Below are positions 22,784 through 34,606 of a stretch of 64,000 nt of DNA, in pieces (position 1 is the stretch's first letter; every line of letters starts with the position of its first letter). Where the stretch lies: positions 65,602,839-65,666,838 of the forward strand of contig NC_073691.1 of the NCBI RefSeq assembly GCF_029784155.1, in the 5' to 3' direction. A program made the position numbers and the translations under genes. The notes under the pieces were generated by a model. The model saw nothing but the letters and a program-made list of their open reading frames with translations, had not been told where the DNA came from and ran no database searches. The DNA is from Uranotaenia lowii (lineage: Eukaryota > Arthropoda > Insecta > Diptera > Culicidae).

Positions 22784-23668
22784 CTATAAGAACTCTCTCA
22801 GATCTTCTTCAGCATGCACAGCAACGGATGAACCTCCACTCAGTTTCTTAACATGTACAACTCCTAGCTTTGTAAAAACCGTCGCAATTTTCCCATCCTT
22901 CTTCAATCGCAGAGCCATAGCTTTTAGTTTCCGCGCCGGAAAGGATAAATTTTCGTTCACATAGATTCACCGCGTTGATTGAAGTCCCAGATGGTCCAGC
23001 GTAAGGTTGAAGTTTTTGAGGTAGGATCCATAAAAATCATCTCGCGCATTCCGTAAAGAGAACTCCACAACTATGAGGCTGCTGTCACCATCCTTCAAAG
23101 GCTTAGAGCTGACACGACGTAAATCTACTGAAGGTGTATAATTTTCTGCATACCCAAGCTGACGGCAGATCGCTTTAAAATACGTCATAAGATTCTCACC
23201 GCTCATGTAGGGGATACCAGAGAATATCAGCTCGTTCCTGTTTTGAAGGCTTTCCACGGATTGATGTATTTTATCAACTCTACTATCCAACGAACGAACG
23301 ACTTCGTCGGAGAGTTTAAACTTGGCGGCACATTCTTGCTTCAACGATGTGATTTCCTGCGACACATTCTCCAGTTTTCCTTCAAGCTCGAGCTTAACCG
23401 AATCAATTTTGGTGTTAATAGCGTTGATCATTGTTTTGGTTTGGTTGAATTGGTTCATCAGCATTTCAACTGCGCTGTCCAAAGTCAATGATGATCCAGA
23501 CGATGTATCATCATCAGTACGATGACGTTTGGAGCTGTTAGCTTGAGTGACTGAGTTACCCACGGGAGCTTTGGCAATCGTTGGTGAAGACTGTTTCGCG
23601 GCAGGAGCTGACGACCGTGGTGGAGTTCTGGCTATTCCCGTCATCTCCGTAAGGGTTAACTGTGGCAT
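22784..23668 (-). pseudogene. ORF1 of the minus-strand LINE (one in-frame stop)
   Basis: From the start MPQLTLTEM a Pro/Ser-rich N terminus leads into a predicted coiled coil (about residues 60-135, heptad-like Leu/Ile/Val spacing with SLKQE and LDSRVDKIHQ). An RRM-like core follows (NELIFSGIP, LIVVEFSLRNARD). A TGA at 22967-22969 truncates it at 233 residues, but the same frame continues for about 60 more residues (VNENLSFPARKLKAMA ... FTKLGVVHVKKLSGG) to a stop at 22784-22786. That continuation resembles the C-terminal domain of LINE ORF1 proteins. The natural product was therefore about 294 residues, an RNA-binding chaperone partner of ORF2. Confidence 0.75.
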
Positions 23669-23924
23669 TTAATCGTGAGTGCCGAGAACAATAACAGCGC
23701 GTCGAGTAATGGAGTTTGTCGAAATATCGAAAACTTAATTTACTTAAAACTTTCCCGTTTTCGGCGGTCCGGTGAGAATAAACGAATGCACAAGATCTAT
23801 GGCATTGGTGGTTTCAGATGATACATTTTCTGATAAACACGGGTATGTATTGCAACACTTTTGAAGTTAATTTTTCGCCGTGACTAGAACTGCTTCATGA
23901 TTGACGCACATCAAGAAGAACTGT

Positions 23925-24235
23925 GAAATGTTTCATGAAGTACGACTACCGGTTTGTACAAGTGGCTCCGCCATATTGCAAAGCATGTGGTGACGAAGAG
24001 GAGACACCCGAAAACTGGTGTTTGCCTGTTCGAGGCTTACGGCGGTACGTACCAACATTCTTGCCGTCTGTGGGCCCGACACGACAGTAGACAACGTGGT
24101 GCAGAGGATGTGTACGGATTCCAACACTTGGAATGCGGTCAGCTATGGATTTATCCGGACCATGACTGCCCTGCAGAGAAGCTGGAGTCAACGGCAGTCG
24201 AAGAACGGTGTAAAATGAGTGTGGGTCCAGTCCCT
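23925..24235 (+). pseudogene. R1-clade LINE C-terminus remnant, second copy
   Basis: Plus-strand frames give CFMKYDYRFVQVAPPYCKAC, GDEEETPEN and AVCGPDTTVDNVVQRMCTD, then SNTWNAVSYGFIRTMTALQ. This is the cysteine/histidine-bearing C-terminal region of R1 ORF2. At least one frameshift separates the halves near 24040. It likely continues the remnant that ends at 19675, with the minus-strand LINE inserted between. Its 3' tail follows and is itself split by a mariner at 24337. Confidence 0.7.
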
Positions 24236-24336
24236 TGATCGAAGCTACAAAGATAAGACAGCATCTTCTGCGTGAGGTCACGAGTGCGTCGTGAACGGGT
24301 GTAAGATAGCTAACCCTCAGGGAGTATCTGAGTAAA

Positions 24337-25583
24337 GGGTGATACGGTCAAAATTTGGTCAAAATCAACTTTGCATTTCAAAAACCCGAACACCCCTCAT
24401 TTTGAAGGAGTGTGTGTGTATAGGATGTGGCTCCTATTTTGATTTTAGAATTCACTGCAGCGAATCAAAATTTTGCTCGCGCATCGCGAAAATCCGAGCT
24501 ACTCGTACGCAAAGCTGGCAAAATCGCTAAAAGTTGCCAAATCAACCGTAACAAATGTAATTAAAGTGTTTGGGGAACGTTTATCGACAGCCAGGAAGTC
24601 TGGATCGGGGGGAAATCTAAAACCGGAAGCCGCTGAGACGACAAAGAGAGTTGTCGGTAGTTTCAAGCGAAACCCTAACCTCTCTCTCCGAGATGCCGCA
24701 AATAAGCTGGGTGTATCGTCTACAACCGTGCATCGAGCCAAAAAACGAGCCGGACTATCGACTTACAAGAAGGTAGTGACTCCAAATCGCGATGATAAAC
24801 AAAATACGACGGCCAAAGCGCGATCCCGGAGGCTGTACACGATGATGCTGACGAAGTTTGACTGCGTGGTAATGGACGACGAAACCTACGTCAATGCCGA
24901 CTACAAGTAGCTTCCAGGAAATGAGTTTTATACGGCAAAAGGAAGGGAAAAGGTAGCAGATATTTTCAAGCACATGAAACTGTCAAAGTTCACGAAGAAA
25001 TATCTGGTTTGGCAAGCCATCTGTACCTGTGGCTTGAAAAGCAGCATTTTCATAGCTTCCGGGACTGTCAACCAAGAAATTTACGTGAAAGAGTGTTTGA
25101 ATAAACGTCTGCTGCCTTTCCTGAAGAAACACGGTTGTTCCGTACTGTTTTGGCCGGATTTGGCATCTTTCCATTACGGTTAAAAGGCCATGGGGTGGTA
25201 CGCCGCCAACAACTTGCAGGTGGTTCCCAAGGACAAGAACCTTCCCAACACGCCAGAGTTCCGCTCAATTAAGAAATACTGGGCTATTGTCACGCGGAAC
25301 CTAAAGAAGACCAAAAAAACTGCTAAGGGCGAGCAGCGGTTCAAGGCAAACTGGCTTCTTGCGGCAAAGAAGGTAGACAAGGTGGCTGTACAAAATCTGA
25401 TGGCAGGGGTTAAGCGTAAGGCCCGGCACTTGGGATTTGGAAAAGCGGAAGCCTAACTGAATATTTTTCCAGAATGTTATACTGATTAAAATTGAAAAAG
25501 AAATTTAATTTGATTTTTTAAATAAACGATTTCACCGATTTAAACGCGTTTTCCCTTGACCAAATTTTGACCGTATCACCCTT
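24337..25583 (+). mobile_element. Tc1/mariner element, DD37E type, copy 1
   Basis: It spans 1247 bp between TA dinucleotides (24335-24336 and 25584-25585). The ends AAGGGTGATACGGTCAAAAT and its inverse form terminal inverted repeats of about 28 bp. The single gene inside is a damaged transposase. It sits within the 3' tail of an R1-like remnant, whose sequence resumes at 25586. Confidence 0.92.
24473..25456 (+). pseudogene. DD37E mariner transposase (start lost, two stops, Glu lost)
   Basis: The N-terminal helix-turn-helix region (YAKLAKSLKVAKSTVTNVIK, then SLRDAANKLGVSSTTVHRAK) binds the inverted repeats. The catalytic domain has the first Asp in VVMDDETYVNAD and the second in LFWPDLAS. The third acidic residue, normally Glu 37 residues further on (P-I-E-K-Y-W in copy 2), is Lys here (SIKKYW). 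Stops interrupt the frame at 24908-24910 and 25181-25183. Compared with copy 2, about 36 bp including the original ATG are missing near 24457. The spacing defines the ITmD37E group found in mosquitoes. It is inactive. Confidence 0.9.
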
Positions 25584-25585
25584 TA

Positions 25586-26560
25586 GTGCCGCTTCTTACG
25601 GGGTAAACTGCGGAGATAAGGCCATGGGTAGAGAGGTTCTCGATGCCGGGCGAGCCTTTCGAGTCGGTGTAAGATGACGTCTTTGTCGGAAATCATCCAA
25701 GTAGTTGCGTTAAGACCCTCGCGTGTGCTGTGACAGGTGCGAGTCTAGGATAAGCTGCTACCGATCGGCACACGACGAGCATAAAGGTGGCAAACCTGAA
25801 ATCCTGGAGATGAGAGGTCGGACTTCGAGTTGTTAGAGAAGAGGTCAGGACTCTGGTTTTCAGGAAGAGAGGTTTGCGTGGTCTACCCCGAGTCTTAATG
25901 ATAAGAGGTCGGGTCAAAGGTCGCAAGAGTAGAGATCGGGTCTCTGATCAACAAAAGGAGGGGTACAAATGGTTACCTCGAGTCATTACGAGAAGAGGTT
26001 AGATGTCGAGTCACTAGAGGAGAGGTCAGATCTCGAGTTGTGCAGTTTAGAGAAATGTGTACGTCAACCTTGGGTCGATGCAAGGAGAGCTCACATCTTG
26101 AGTCGTTCTCAAGTTGTGAGATGAGAGTTCAGACTTCGAGTCGTAATGATGAGAAGTTTTGCTGAAAGTGGTCTCATCTATGAGTATGGCCTTGAAGCGC
26201 ACTAGCACGAATGGAGCTCTCATTATTGAAGGGTAGTGTGTTAAACAGTTCGAAATGGGAACTAGGTCAGCGGCCTCAGGCGGAGTTAAGAAAGTAGGTG
26301 GTATACACGTAGTATATCACCACGAGTCTTCCTATTGTATCCATGAACCTAGAGTATCAAAAAGGGGGGCGGGGGGACGCGGTGGCTCGCCGTGCCTTGG
26401 AATACAATCCGTAAACCGGGATCATTCAAGTTACGTGTAAAGGCCGGACCTCAAGTCACCAAGGAGTGGTCCTTAGTCTTCCATTAAAATAAGAGGCGGG
26501 GTTTATATGCTAGAGATTGACTTGGAAATAAGTAAGCCGATGAGTTTACTCGAAGTTGTA
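25586..26560 (+). repeat. R1-like 3' tail with AGAGGTCGG/CGAGTC reiterations
   Basis: The first 200 bp continue the tail family seen at 18232-18990 (GGAGATAAGGC, AGTCGGTGTAAGATGACG, GTGCGAGTCTAGGAT). From 25805 to 26160 a degenerate 30-40-bp unit built on GAGAGGTC..ACTTCGAGTC recurs about ten times. 26160-26560 is non-repetitive with no credible gene. Confidence 0.5.
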
Positions 26561-29500
26561 GGTCCGAATGGAAATTATTACCAATTCCTTAGGTAAATTT
26601 ATTTAAAGAATTGAATTTTCAATTTTTTTTTGCAAAATATTCATACCTAGAATTTTTTCATATTTAAAAAATCTGATAACAACATTCAACCAGAGCGCTA
26701 GGTTTAAAGGTGCTTGATCATACTACAAACAGATTATTTTATCTCAAAAAAAAAATAAGAAAACTGTACTTTGAGTCTTAGGAACAGCTCATTTCACTCC
26801 ATGGACGTTTTAAACGAGACAATTTGGAAGGAAAACAGAATGGATCCAAAAAGTGTGGGATCGCCACATTATTTAAACTTCAAGAGCAGTCTTTGACAGA
26901 GCTGACGCTACAGCTTTTCAATAGGGGAGGCATGTTGATTATATTGCTGGTATTGAACAAAGGAATTCAAAATCCTTTCAGAAATTTTAGCCCCAGAAGC
27001 AATTCTAGAAAATTCTCTACAAAAGAGCTTCCATTCCTCATTACTCACCATCAGTAAAGTAAGTTTTTCCAAAACTTAACGACCGAACATGATCTTCAAC
27101 TAAAAGCCAACAAGTAGGTAGGTACCTATAGTTAATGTTGAACCGGCTGCAAACACTTTTCATTTCGTTCATTTCTTTTTGCGCAACTCAATCAACGCTC
27201 AAAAGTCAGGCGGCTCGGTCGTCGGCAAGTTGCGATCAGCTGGCTCATGGACCTGGCTACACTTTTTTCCTGACGGGTAGCTTTTGCAATTTGATGGAGG
27301 GCGTTTAATGGACCTCTGCTGGACACTCGCAAAAAATCGGTTTCAACTATACCAAGAAACCTAGCAAAACATCAGCAGCAACGATTTCGTGTTTATGCAC
27401 TTGTACCCTCAAATATGAGGAAAAAATCTAGGCCTACTTGTACGGTCTAAACATGCGCGTTTACACCTGGTTTTTTCTGTTGTGTACCTTCATCAAAGAT
27501 GCCTTATTTCTGGCCCCCCATCAAACAAAGCAGCCTTCCACGAAAGCTCCACTCAAATGTGTTATTGCAGGTATGTTTGTCAGTGTAACAATAAGAGCAA
27601 ACCAAAACAAAAAAGCAATAATCATTCAACGATAAGCAGTAAGTGATTGCATTTTTCGGTCAAATTGTTGTTTTGTTAGTCGGGGATGCAATGACTGTTT
27701 AGTTAGAATGATTGAAATTACACGCGATTCTAAGATGGATTAGTGTTCAATTTGTGAATCGATATTTTCTGCGCTTCTGGGCCGCGACATAGCTATGAAC
27801 CACCTGTTTGACATCGATGGAGTACAAATAATCGACAGAGGAGACCAACAAGGAAAACTACGGATGCTGAAAAGTTGCCACATTAGAATAACACCTAACG
27901 CAATACACATTGTAAAAGATACAGAAAATATCCCTTCACATATGCCAATATTTTCAAAACTATACAATTAAATTACGAAGATCTTAAACCCAAAAATAAA
28001 CACACCGATTTAACACAACACACAATACACAATAAGCTGACATTAAGAAACAACAAAAACAAATGGTGAAAAGTGAAAACTGTTCCAAAGCTTCGGTGCT
28101 GAGGAAAATTTATTCCAAAATCTCCGGACAAATTTGTTATACGAATTTATGATAAGGAGAGAGATAAGCTGTTTTCTATTGTCGATCGATTTACAAGAAC
28201 ACAAACACCTTATCTTGGCCGGTCACAGAGGAGTATCTAGAACAAAGAGTTGGCCAAAAGTGTTTTTAATGTATATACTCAGTCATGCATTTGGAATAAG
28301 ACCAATAAAATATTATTAGAGTTAAAACAGTAATATTTAGCTTATTCAATCACCTAGCAGTGATTTTTAAGCTTTCTGATAATAAAGAAAGTCAATATCA
28401 GTGTCGAATCCACTTGATACTTTAAATGTTATCTTCGGATAGTGTAATACAATAATTGTTCAATCAATCCAATGAAAATCCTCTTATTTTCTTACCACTT
28501 GATTGTACTGATTACTATTGAGATTTGCATCAAAAAAATTTTGTTTAGTTTTTTTTTCTATGTAATGGGTTTTAAAAAGATTCTACAATTCAGCCGCTTT
28601 GCCAGGTTTCTTAGAAACTTTTTTGTTTTTTTCGGGTGGATTTTAAAACTTTTTTGATTATATTTGAAGCTTGCGTTTATCCTGCTGCCCTAATTTCATT
28701 GGTGCTGCATAACCTAAAACATCATAGGCACGGTTTTATGAAGCTCCTATGTTTTTTACTTATTTTTCGTGTATTTGGAGCAATACGTGAAATTTCAATG
28801 AGCCTTTTCTCAAAAGATAATAGATTTGCTTCTATAGAGCGATCTCGATACTCTATACTGCCTGATTATTCTAAACACATCAGCTCTGAAAAATGAACGT
28901 TCATTTTGCAAAAAAATTTCAAATTAATTTGAATAAATTTTCGATTTGAAACCCATAGCTAAAAATCCAAGAGTTTTCTTTGTAAACATTAAAAAAGAAT
29001 AGTGTATAACTTTCAAAAATTCGAAAACTACACTGCAACTTTTATATATATGTTACACGAGATTAACATCAATGGAAATGTATAATTAGGTGTATAAATT
29101 ATTTGCAATAAGCACGAACAACCAATTTTTAACTATAATTTGAAAATTTTTTTTTTCTTTTGAACAACTGATTAAAATAAACGTGGCGTATTGAAAGGAT
29201 TTCACAAAAAAGAAGACAATTTTTTCAAATTAAACATTGAAAATATCACGAGTGTGGAAGTTTGCGGAAGTTTTTTCTTCTGTACATGGTTCATGGAGTT
29301 ATGAACTTTCACATGATGTAACATTTGTTGCTGGGACTTGCTGGGAACATAAAATAAAACACTTTTAAATAAGCTTTTAATACTACAAACAAAATAAAGA
29401 GGGTTTGAAAGCTCCATATACAGTAAGGGAATTACTTTTTCTCCTTTTCAAAAATTGTTGTTAAGTCACTTCTAAATCCAGTAATCACATGTTGAACTGT

Positions 29501-29815
29501 GACGCGATTTTTATACGGTTTGTAAAAAATCCCAGTTGATAAAAATATTGAAGTTCCGACAGCCACTATTACTCGTAAAAAAACTAAATATTGAAAAAAA
29601 TACTGGTTTATAGTGTAAAATATATTCAAAAGCAAATAAAAATAAAAATCATAGCAATAGTTCATTTTTAAGTTTTGACTTTTGGCCAGGTTTTTGGGTG
29701 AAATACTCCTGTGTGCGGTGAATTTTTCCAAGGATTGTCTTGTGATATGATATGGAATATGTCTAATTTGGTTTCTTTCCGAAGTATGCAATGCGGTTGC
29801 GCTAGGAAATCAATG
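26561..29815. other. Noncoding stretch
   Basis: About 3.2 kb of AT-rich sequence with no convincing gene. The frames present are short and lack domains. Two scraps of a dispersed motif (CACA.AGGAGTAT ... TGGCCAAAAG) lie at about 28210-28262 on the plus strand and about 29665-29720 on the minus strand. Confidence 0.4.
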
Positions 29816-29818
29816 TCA

Positions 29819-32263
29819 GGCTTTCTTTAAAGTTTTACGAAATGATCGACTTGATCGACAAGGTGGGGGTGTAGCTATTGTCATCAATAGTCGCCTCAAA
29901 TTTAGACTTCTTCCTTCTTTCAATACAAAAGTCTTAGAAACAATTGGAATTGAATTAGAAACGTCTATGGCGAAAATTAAAATTATTGCCACATATTTGC
30001 CTTTTCAATGTAGTGGTGAACAGAAAAATTTTTTGAAGGGAGATTTACAAAAACTCACCAGAAAAAATCTATTTTTTTTAATTATTGGTGACTTAAATGC
30101 AAAACACCGATCTTGGAATAATATTTCATCAAATTCAAATGGGAATATTTTATTTAATGTCTGCTCTGCAGGTTATTACACTGTTGAATATCCTAATGGG
30201 CATATTATTTTTCTTCATTTAGAAATTCCTCCACCCCCCCCCCCCCCCTCTTACTAAACCAAAGTTAGGAAAAATACTCTCTGCACATAAAAACTTTAAA
30301 GGGAAAATGCCTAAATGAAACCACTTGTAATAAAAATCCCTCCATAATTGATTTGGTTCTAACGGATTTAGGCGAGCATTGTAGTCAATTAGTTACTCAT
30401 GCGGACTTCGATTCAGACCATCTTTCAGTTACTTTTTCTTCATCCCAAAGTCCCATTGAAAACCTTTTAAAATCAACTTTTAACTTTCAAAAAGCTGACT
30501 GTGAGCGATATAGACATTTTATTAAACGTAATTTGGATGTGAACGTTCCACTCAATTCAATAGAAGATATTGATTTGGCTTCGATAGTCAATGCTAAAAC
30601 CGCTTCAATACCTGAAGTTAAACATAAATTTAATCAACCTTTGATCGATGATGATCTTCAGTTTTTGATACGACTGAAAAACATTCGTCGACGCAAATAA
30701 TTTGATTATATTCTTTCTAAGCAAAAGGTATTTGAAAGTTCTTGCGAGACAAATATTGATGAACTTCAATTGATTTTCAATAAATTTAAAAATATGAACA
30801 CCCCGAGGGAGGATGGGATTTTCTATATTCTTATTAAAAAGTTCCCTGAAAGCACTTGAAATTTTTAGCAAAAATCTTCAATAAATGTGTTCACTTGGCT
30901 TATTTCCCCAATAAATGGAAAAATGTCAAAGTAACTCCAATTTTGAAACCTGGAAAAAGTGCTCCAGAGCCTTCAAGTTATCGACCAATTAGTTTGCTTT
31001 CTTCTTTATGTAAACTATTTGAGAGAGTTATTTTGAATAGAATGATGTTTCAGATGAATCAGATTTCTTTTTTCCCTGATGAACAATTTAGTTTTCGTCA
31101 TGGATATTCTACCACACATCGACTTTTGAGTGTAACTAAAATGATTAACGCTATCAAATCTGAAGTTTATTACTGGTGTTGCTCTTCTAGATATTTAAAA
31201 AGCTTTTGACAGTGATTGGCACATAGGTTTAGTAGCTAAATTAGTTCGATTTGATTTTCCTGTATATCTCACAAAAGTTATTTGACTAGCCGAACCAAAA
31301 TTCATGCTCTGAAAGGACACCCATTAGAGCTGGTGTCCCTTATGGTAGTAAACTTGGGCCAATTTTATACAATATTTTTACTTCTAATCTTCTTGATGTA
31401 CCAGAAGGAAAAGGTAGAAGATTATTTGCTGATGATACTTTGCTTTCAGCCAAAGGTCGGAATTTACGGGTGGTACGCAGTAGGTTGCTAAAAAATTTAA
31501 ATTCCACTCGACTTATTTTATATCCCCATAAGCCAAGAGCTAAATTTTTAAAACCTAATGAAAATCACTCCATAACTTCCAATGGGGTTTCATTAGAATG
31601 GTCTGATCACGTGGAGTACTTGGGACTCACACTTGATCGGAATCTTACTTTTAAAAATCACATTTAAGATATTCAATCAAAATGTAACAAATACACTAAA
31701 TCTCTTAATTCTCTCATCAACAGGAAATCAAAGATTTGCCTGAGGAATAAGTTACTCTTCTATAAACAGGTGTTCCGACCAGCGATAATTTATGCAGTTC
31801 CGATTTGGTCAAGCTGCTGCGCGACGAGGAAGAAAGCCATCCAGAGGATTCAGAATAAGGTTCTGAAAATGATTTTGCGGCTTCCACCTTGGCACAGCAC
31901 CGAAGATCTTCATCAGATTGCAGGCATTGAATCGATCGAAGAGATGGCCAACAAAATTATCTCTAACTTCAGAGGAAAATCGATGCAGTCTTCTATCGTA
32001 GGGATTCGTTCTTTCTATATTTAGTTTAATTTTAGTAATGTTTTAGTTTTTAGTTCTAAGTTTAAAATATTTTTGACATTACAGGATGTTCTACTACATT
32101 AAATACTTGATTACGCTCAGCAAATTTAAGTAGAATGAATAAATTTTAATGATTAGTAAACTATAGGGCTTCTGGACAGTTTATTATTGAACTGAACACC
32201 TAATTTAATGTAATATAAATGTTATGATGAATTGGTACGAATAAAGACATATTTAAAAAAAAA
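29819..32263 (+). mobile_element. 5'-truncated, deleted Jockey LINE, second copy
   Basis: It begins inside the endonuclease domain (equivalent to about 14132 of the first copy) and runs to a 3' end with AATAAAGACATATTT and an A run at 32263. Identity is high but with many indels. About 320 bp matching 14916-15234 of the first copy are missing at 30699. A 111-bp insertion lies at 30234-30344. Frames are fragmented (for example 29967-30257, 30353-30700, 30856-31209, 31770-32024). The LFADDTLL region survives as LLMILCF-type shifted frames near 31430. No clear target duplication was found. It is inactive. Confidence 0.9.
30234..30344. other. 111-bp insertion in the Jockey copy
   Basis: Absent from the first copy. 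It begins with a run of about 15 C and is bracketed by near-identical 11-mers AAATTCCTCCA (30223-30233) and AAATCCCTCCA (30334-30344). The duplicated 11-mer looks like a target duplication or a repair footprint. Confidence 0.6.
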
Positions 32264-33244
32264 GATCATTGAAATTACATTAAAATGTTGATTATTTTGT
32301 GATTATTTTAATTCCAATTATTAAATGACAAAGTAAATAAAACTTAAAAGTGCAAAACTTGAATATGGATGGAATAGGATTATTAAAGTTAGCAAAATTG
32401 ATCAAAATGAGCTGAAATAAAACATATTATTAATAAAATCTGAAAAATTAGTATTGAATGTTATAACTGGCCTCCATTTACATTCGATCAGATCGTCTCC
32501 TGTACATCTAAGGGCAAATGGTTACTTGAAAAGTTAAATTAATAGACATAACGTTAATGCATACATGGTTTTTTTAAATATTGAAATATTTAAATATTAA
32601 CTTAAAGAAAATACTTCAAAATCTGTTAAGCATTACAAGTGTAAAGCAATATCCAATTGAATGAGCTCTGAAGTGTATAGTAAAATTATTATGGAATAAA
32701 ACCTTTTTATGTGGGTTATGGAAAATTGCTCAATCAATGAATTTAATTGGGATGTGCAAAACGTCAACATAAGCTAACAACATATATGAGATAAATAGCA
32801 AGCAGATGATAAAATAGTTGTACCGAATGCCAATGCAATTCCCTAAATTATTTCCATCCTAAAAAATAAAAAAAGAAAATACTGAAGGTACAGAGTATCC
32901 AGATGTATATAATATGTATAAACAAAATAATTTAATGCAAGATATTTATAAAAATTCTGAAAACAAGAATGATTAATGGTTAAACTATATAAGTAGTGAA
33001 TTTTCAAAAAAACAATGTGATGGGACCTGAGAAATTGTTCAAAATTTTTTTTGTATAGATGAATACCGCATATTACAAACTGAACAAAAATAAGGACATC
33101 AAGTAAGAATATAGAAAATCTGACATTTCAAAAAAAGTCAAACAATCTGTTTCTTCGAGATAAGCAGAAAGTCAGAATCATTTGATCTGAAAATAAAGTT
33201 TCATTTCATTTATATCTATAACAATTTTTTAGAAAATAGTAACT
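32264..33244. other. Noncoding stretch
   Basis: AT-rich sequence downstream of the LINE poly(A). No gene or repeat is recognised. Confidence 0.4.
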
Positions 33245-33427
33245 ATGTCGCTTTCGCTAAAACACTTGTAGATACACTGTTGTAAAACACTTAAACATAC
33301 GATAAAATTCATCCCTGCTAGAAGAGCACACGGCTAGAACAGCATGAGCACTCATTTCGTGACTCCCTTCAAAACCCTTACATGAAAACAATCTTTGAAT
33401 ATTCGTCGCTCCTAGCGAAAGCGACAT
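33245..33427. mobile_element. 183-bp inverted-repeat element
   Basis: ATGTCGCTTTCGCT at 33245-33258 is exactly inverted at 33414-33427. The interior carries paired words (GGCTAGAAC, AGAGCACACGGC). No coding sequence and no clear target duplication were found. It directly abuts the truncated left end of mariner copy 2. It may be a tiny MITE. Confidence 0.4.
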
Positions 33428-34604
33428 CGACAATTTTGCATTTAAAAAACCTGAACACCCTTCATCTTGAAGGTGTGGGTGTGTAGTGTTGCTCCTATTT
33501 TGATTTTGGAATTCATTCTTCAGTTGGCAAAATGCCGTCCAAGGGAGAAGAGCAGCGAATCAAAATTTTGCTCGCGCAGTGCGAAAATCCGAGCAACTCG
33601 CACGCAAAGCTGGCTTAATCGCTAAAAGTTGCCAAATCAACCGTTACAAATGTAATTCAAGTGTTTTGGGAACGTTTGTCGACAGCCAGGAAGTCTGGAT
33701 CGGGGGGAAATCGAAAACCGGAAGCCGCTGAGATGACAAAGAGAGTTGTCGGTAGTTTCAAGCGAAACCCTAACCTCTCTCTCCGAGATGCCGCAAATAA
33801 GCTGGGTGTATCGTCTACCGGACTATCGACTTACAAGAAGGTAGTGACTCCAAATCGCGAAGATAAACAAAATACGATGGCCAAAGCGCGATCCTGGAGG
33901 CTGTACACGACGATGCACGACGACTACAAGCAGCTTCCGGGACAGGAGTTTTATACGGCAAAAGGAAGGGGAAAGGTAGCAGATATTTTCAAGCACATGA
34001 AACTGTCAAAGTTCGCGAAGAAATATCTGGTTTGGCAAGCCATCTGTACCTGTGGCTTGAAAAGCAGCATTTTCATAGCTTCCGGGACTGTCAACCAAGA
34101 AATTTACGTGAAAGAGTGTTTGAATAAACGTGTGCTGCCTTTCCTGAAGAAACACGGTTGTTCCGTACTGTTTTGGCCGGATTTGGCATCTTGCCATTAC
34201 GGTAAAAGGGCCATGGAGTGGTACGCCGCCAACAACGTGCAGGTTCCCAAGGACAAGAACCCTCCCAACACGCCAGAGCTCCGCCCAATTGAGAAATACT
34301 GGGCTATTGTCAAGCGGAACCTAAAGAAGACCAAAAAAAACTGCTAAGGACGAGCAGCAGTTCAAGGCAAACTGGCTTTCTGCGGCGAAGAAGGTGGACA
34401 AGATGACTGTACAAAATCTGATGGCAGGGGTTAGGCGTAAGACCCGGAAATTCGGATTTGGAAAAGCGGAATCCTAACTGAATATTATTCCTGAATTTCA
34501 TACTAATTAAACTTGAAAAAGAAATTTAATTAGATTTTTTAAATAAACGATTTCACCGATCTACACGCGTTTTCCCTTGACCAAATTTTGACCGTATCAC
34601 TCTT
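33428..34604 (+). mobile_element. DD37E mariner, copy 2, left terminus missing
   Basis: The right inverted repeat (TTGACCAAATTTTGACCGTA, then TCACTCTT) is followed by TA at 34605-34606. The left inverted repeat is gone: homology to copy 1 starts at about 33432 (TTTTGCATTT). Without a left end it cannot be mobilised. Confidence 0.85.
33532..34477 (+). pseudogene. DD37E mariner transposase, copy 2 (broken)
   Basis: This copy retains the original ATG (MPSKGEEQRIKILLAQ), but a stop occurs at 33616-33618. The longest frame (33661-34347) has in-frame deletions. One removes about 9 residues in the second helix-turn-helix (GVSST joined to GLSTYKK). The other removes the segment holding the first catalytic Asp (LYTTM joined to HDDYKQL). 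The second Asp (FWPDLASCHY) and the Glu (RPIEKYW) remain. An extra A in the run near 34335 shifts the frame before the C terminus. It is inactive. Confidence 0.88.
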
Positions 34605-34606
34605 TA

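Larger units (their letters stand above)
19685..23890 (-). mobile_element. Non-LTR retrotransposon on the minus strand, clade uncertain
   Basis: Read on the minus strand, it has a short 5' leader (about 23669-23890), ORF1, ORF2 with endonuclease and reverse transcriptase, a roughly 80-110-bp 3' UTR and a terminal (AAAT)n tail (19685-19720). A short-repeat tail instead of poly(A), YADD with QLY after it, and an ORF1 with coiled coil plus RRM-like core fit the CR1/I group more than Jockey. The exact clade is not decided. The 5' boundary is set by where R1-like sequence resumes and is approximate. Several stops and one frameshift make it inactive. Confidence 0.75.

Noticed and set aside
29432..29791. 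119-codon minus-strand frame
   Set aside because: No domain. Part of it overlaps a dispersed noncoding motif also seen in other frames elsewhere.
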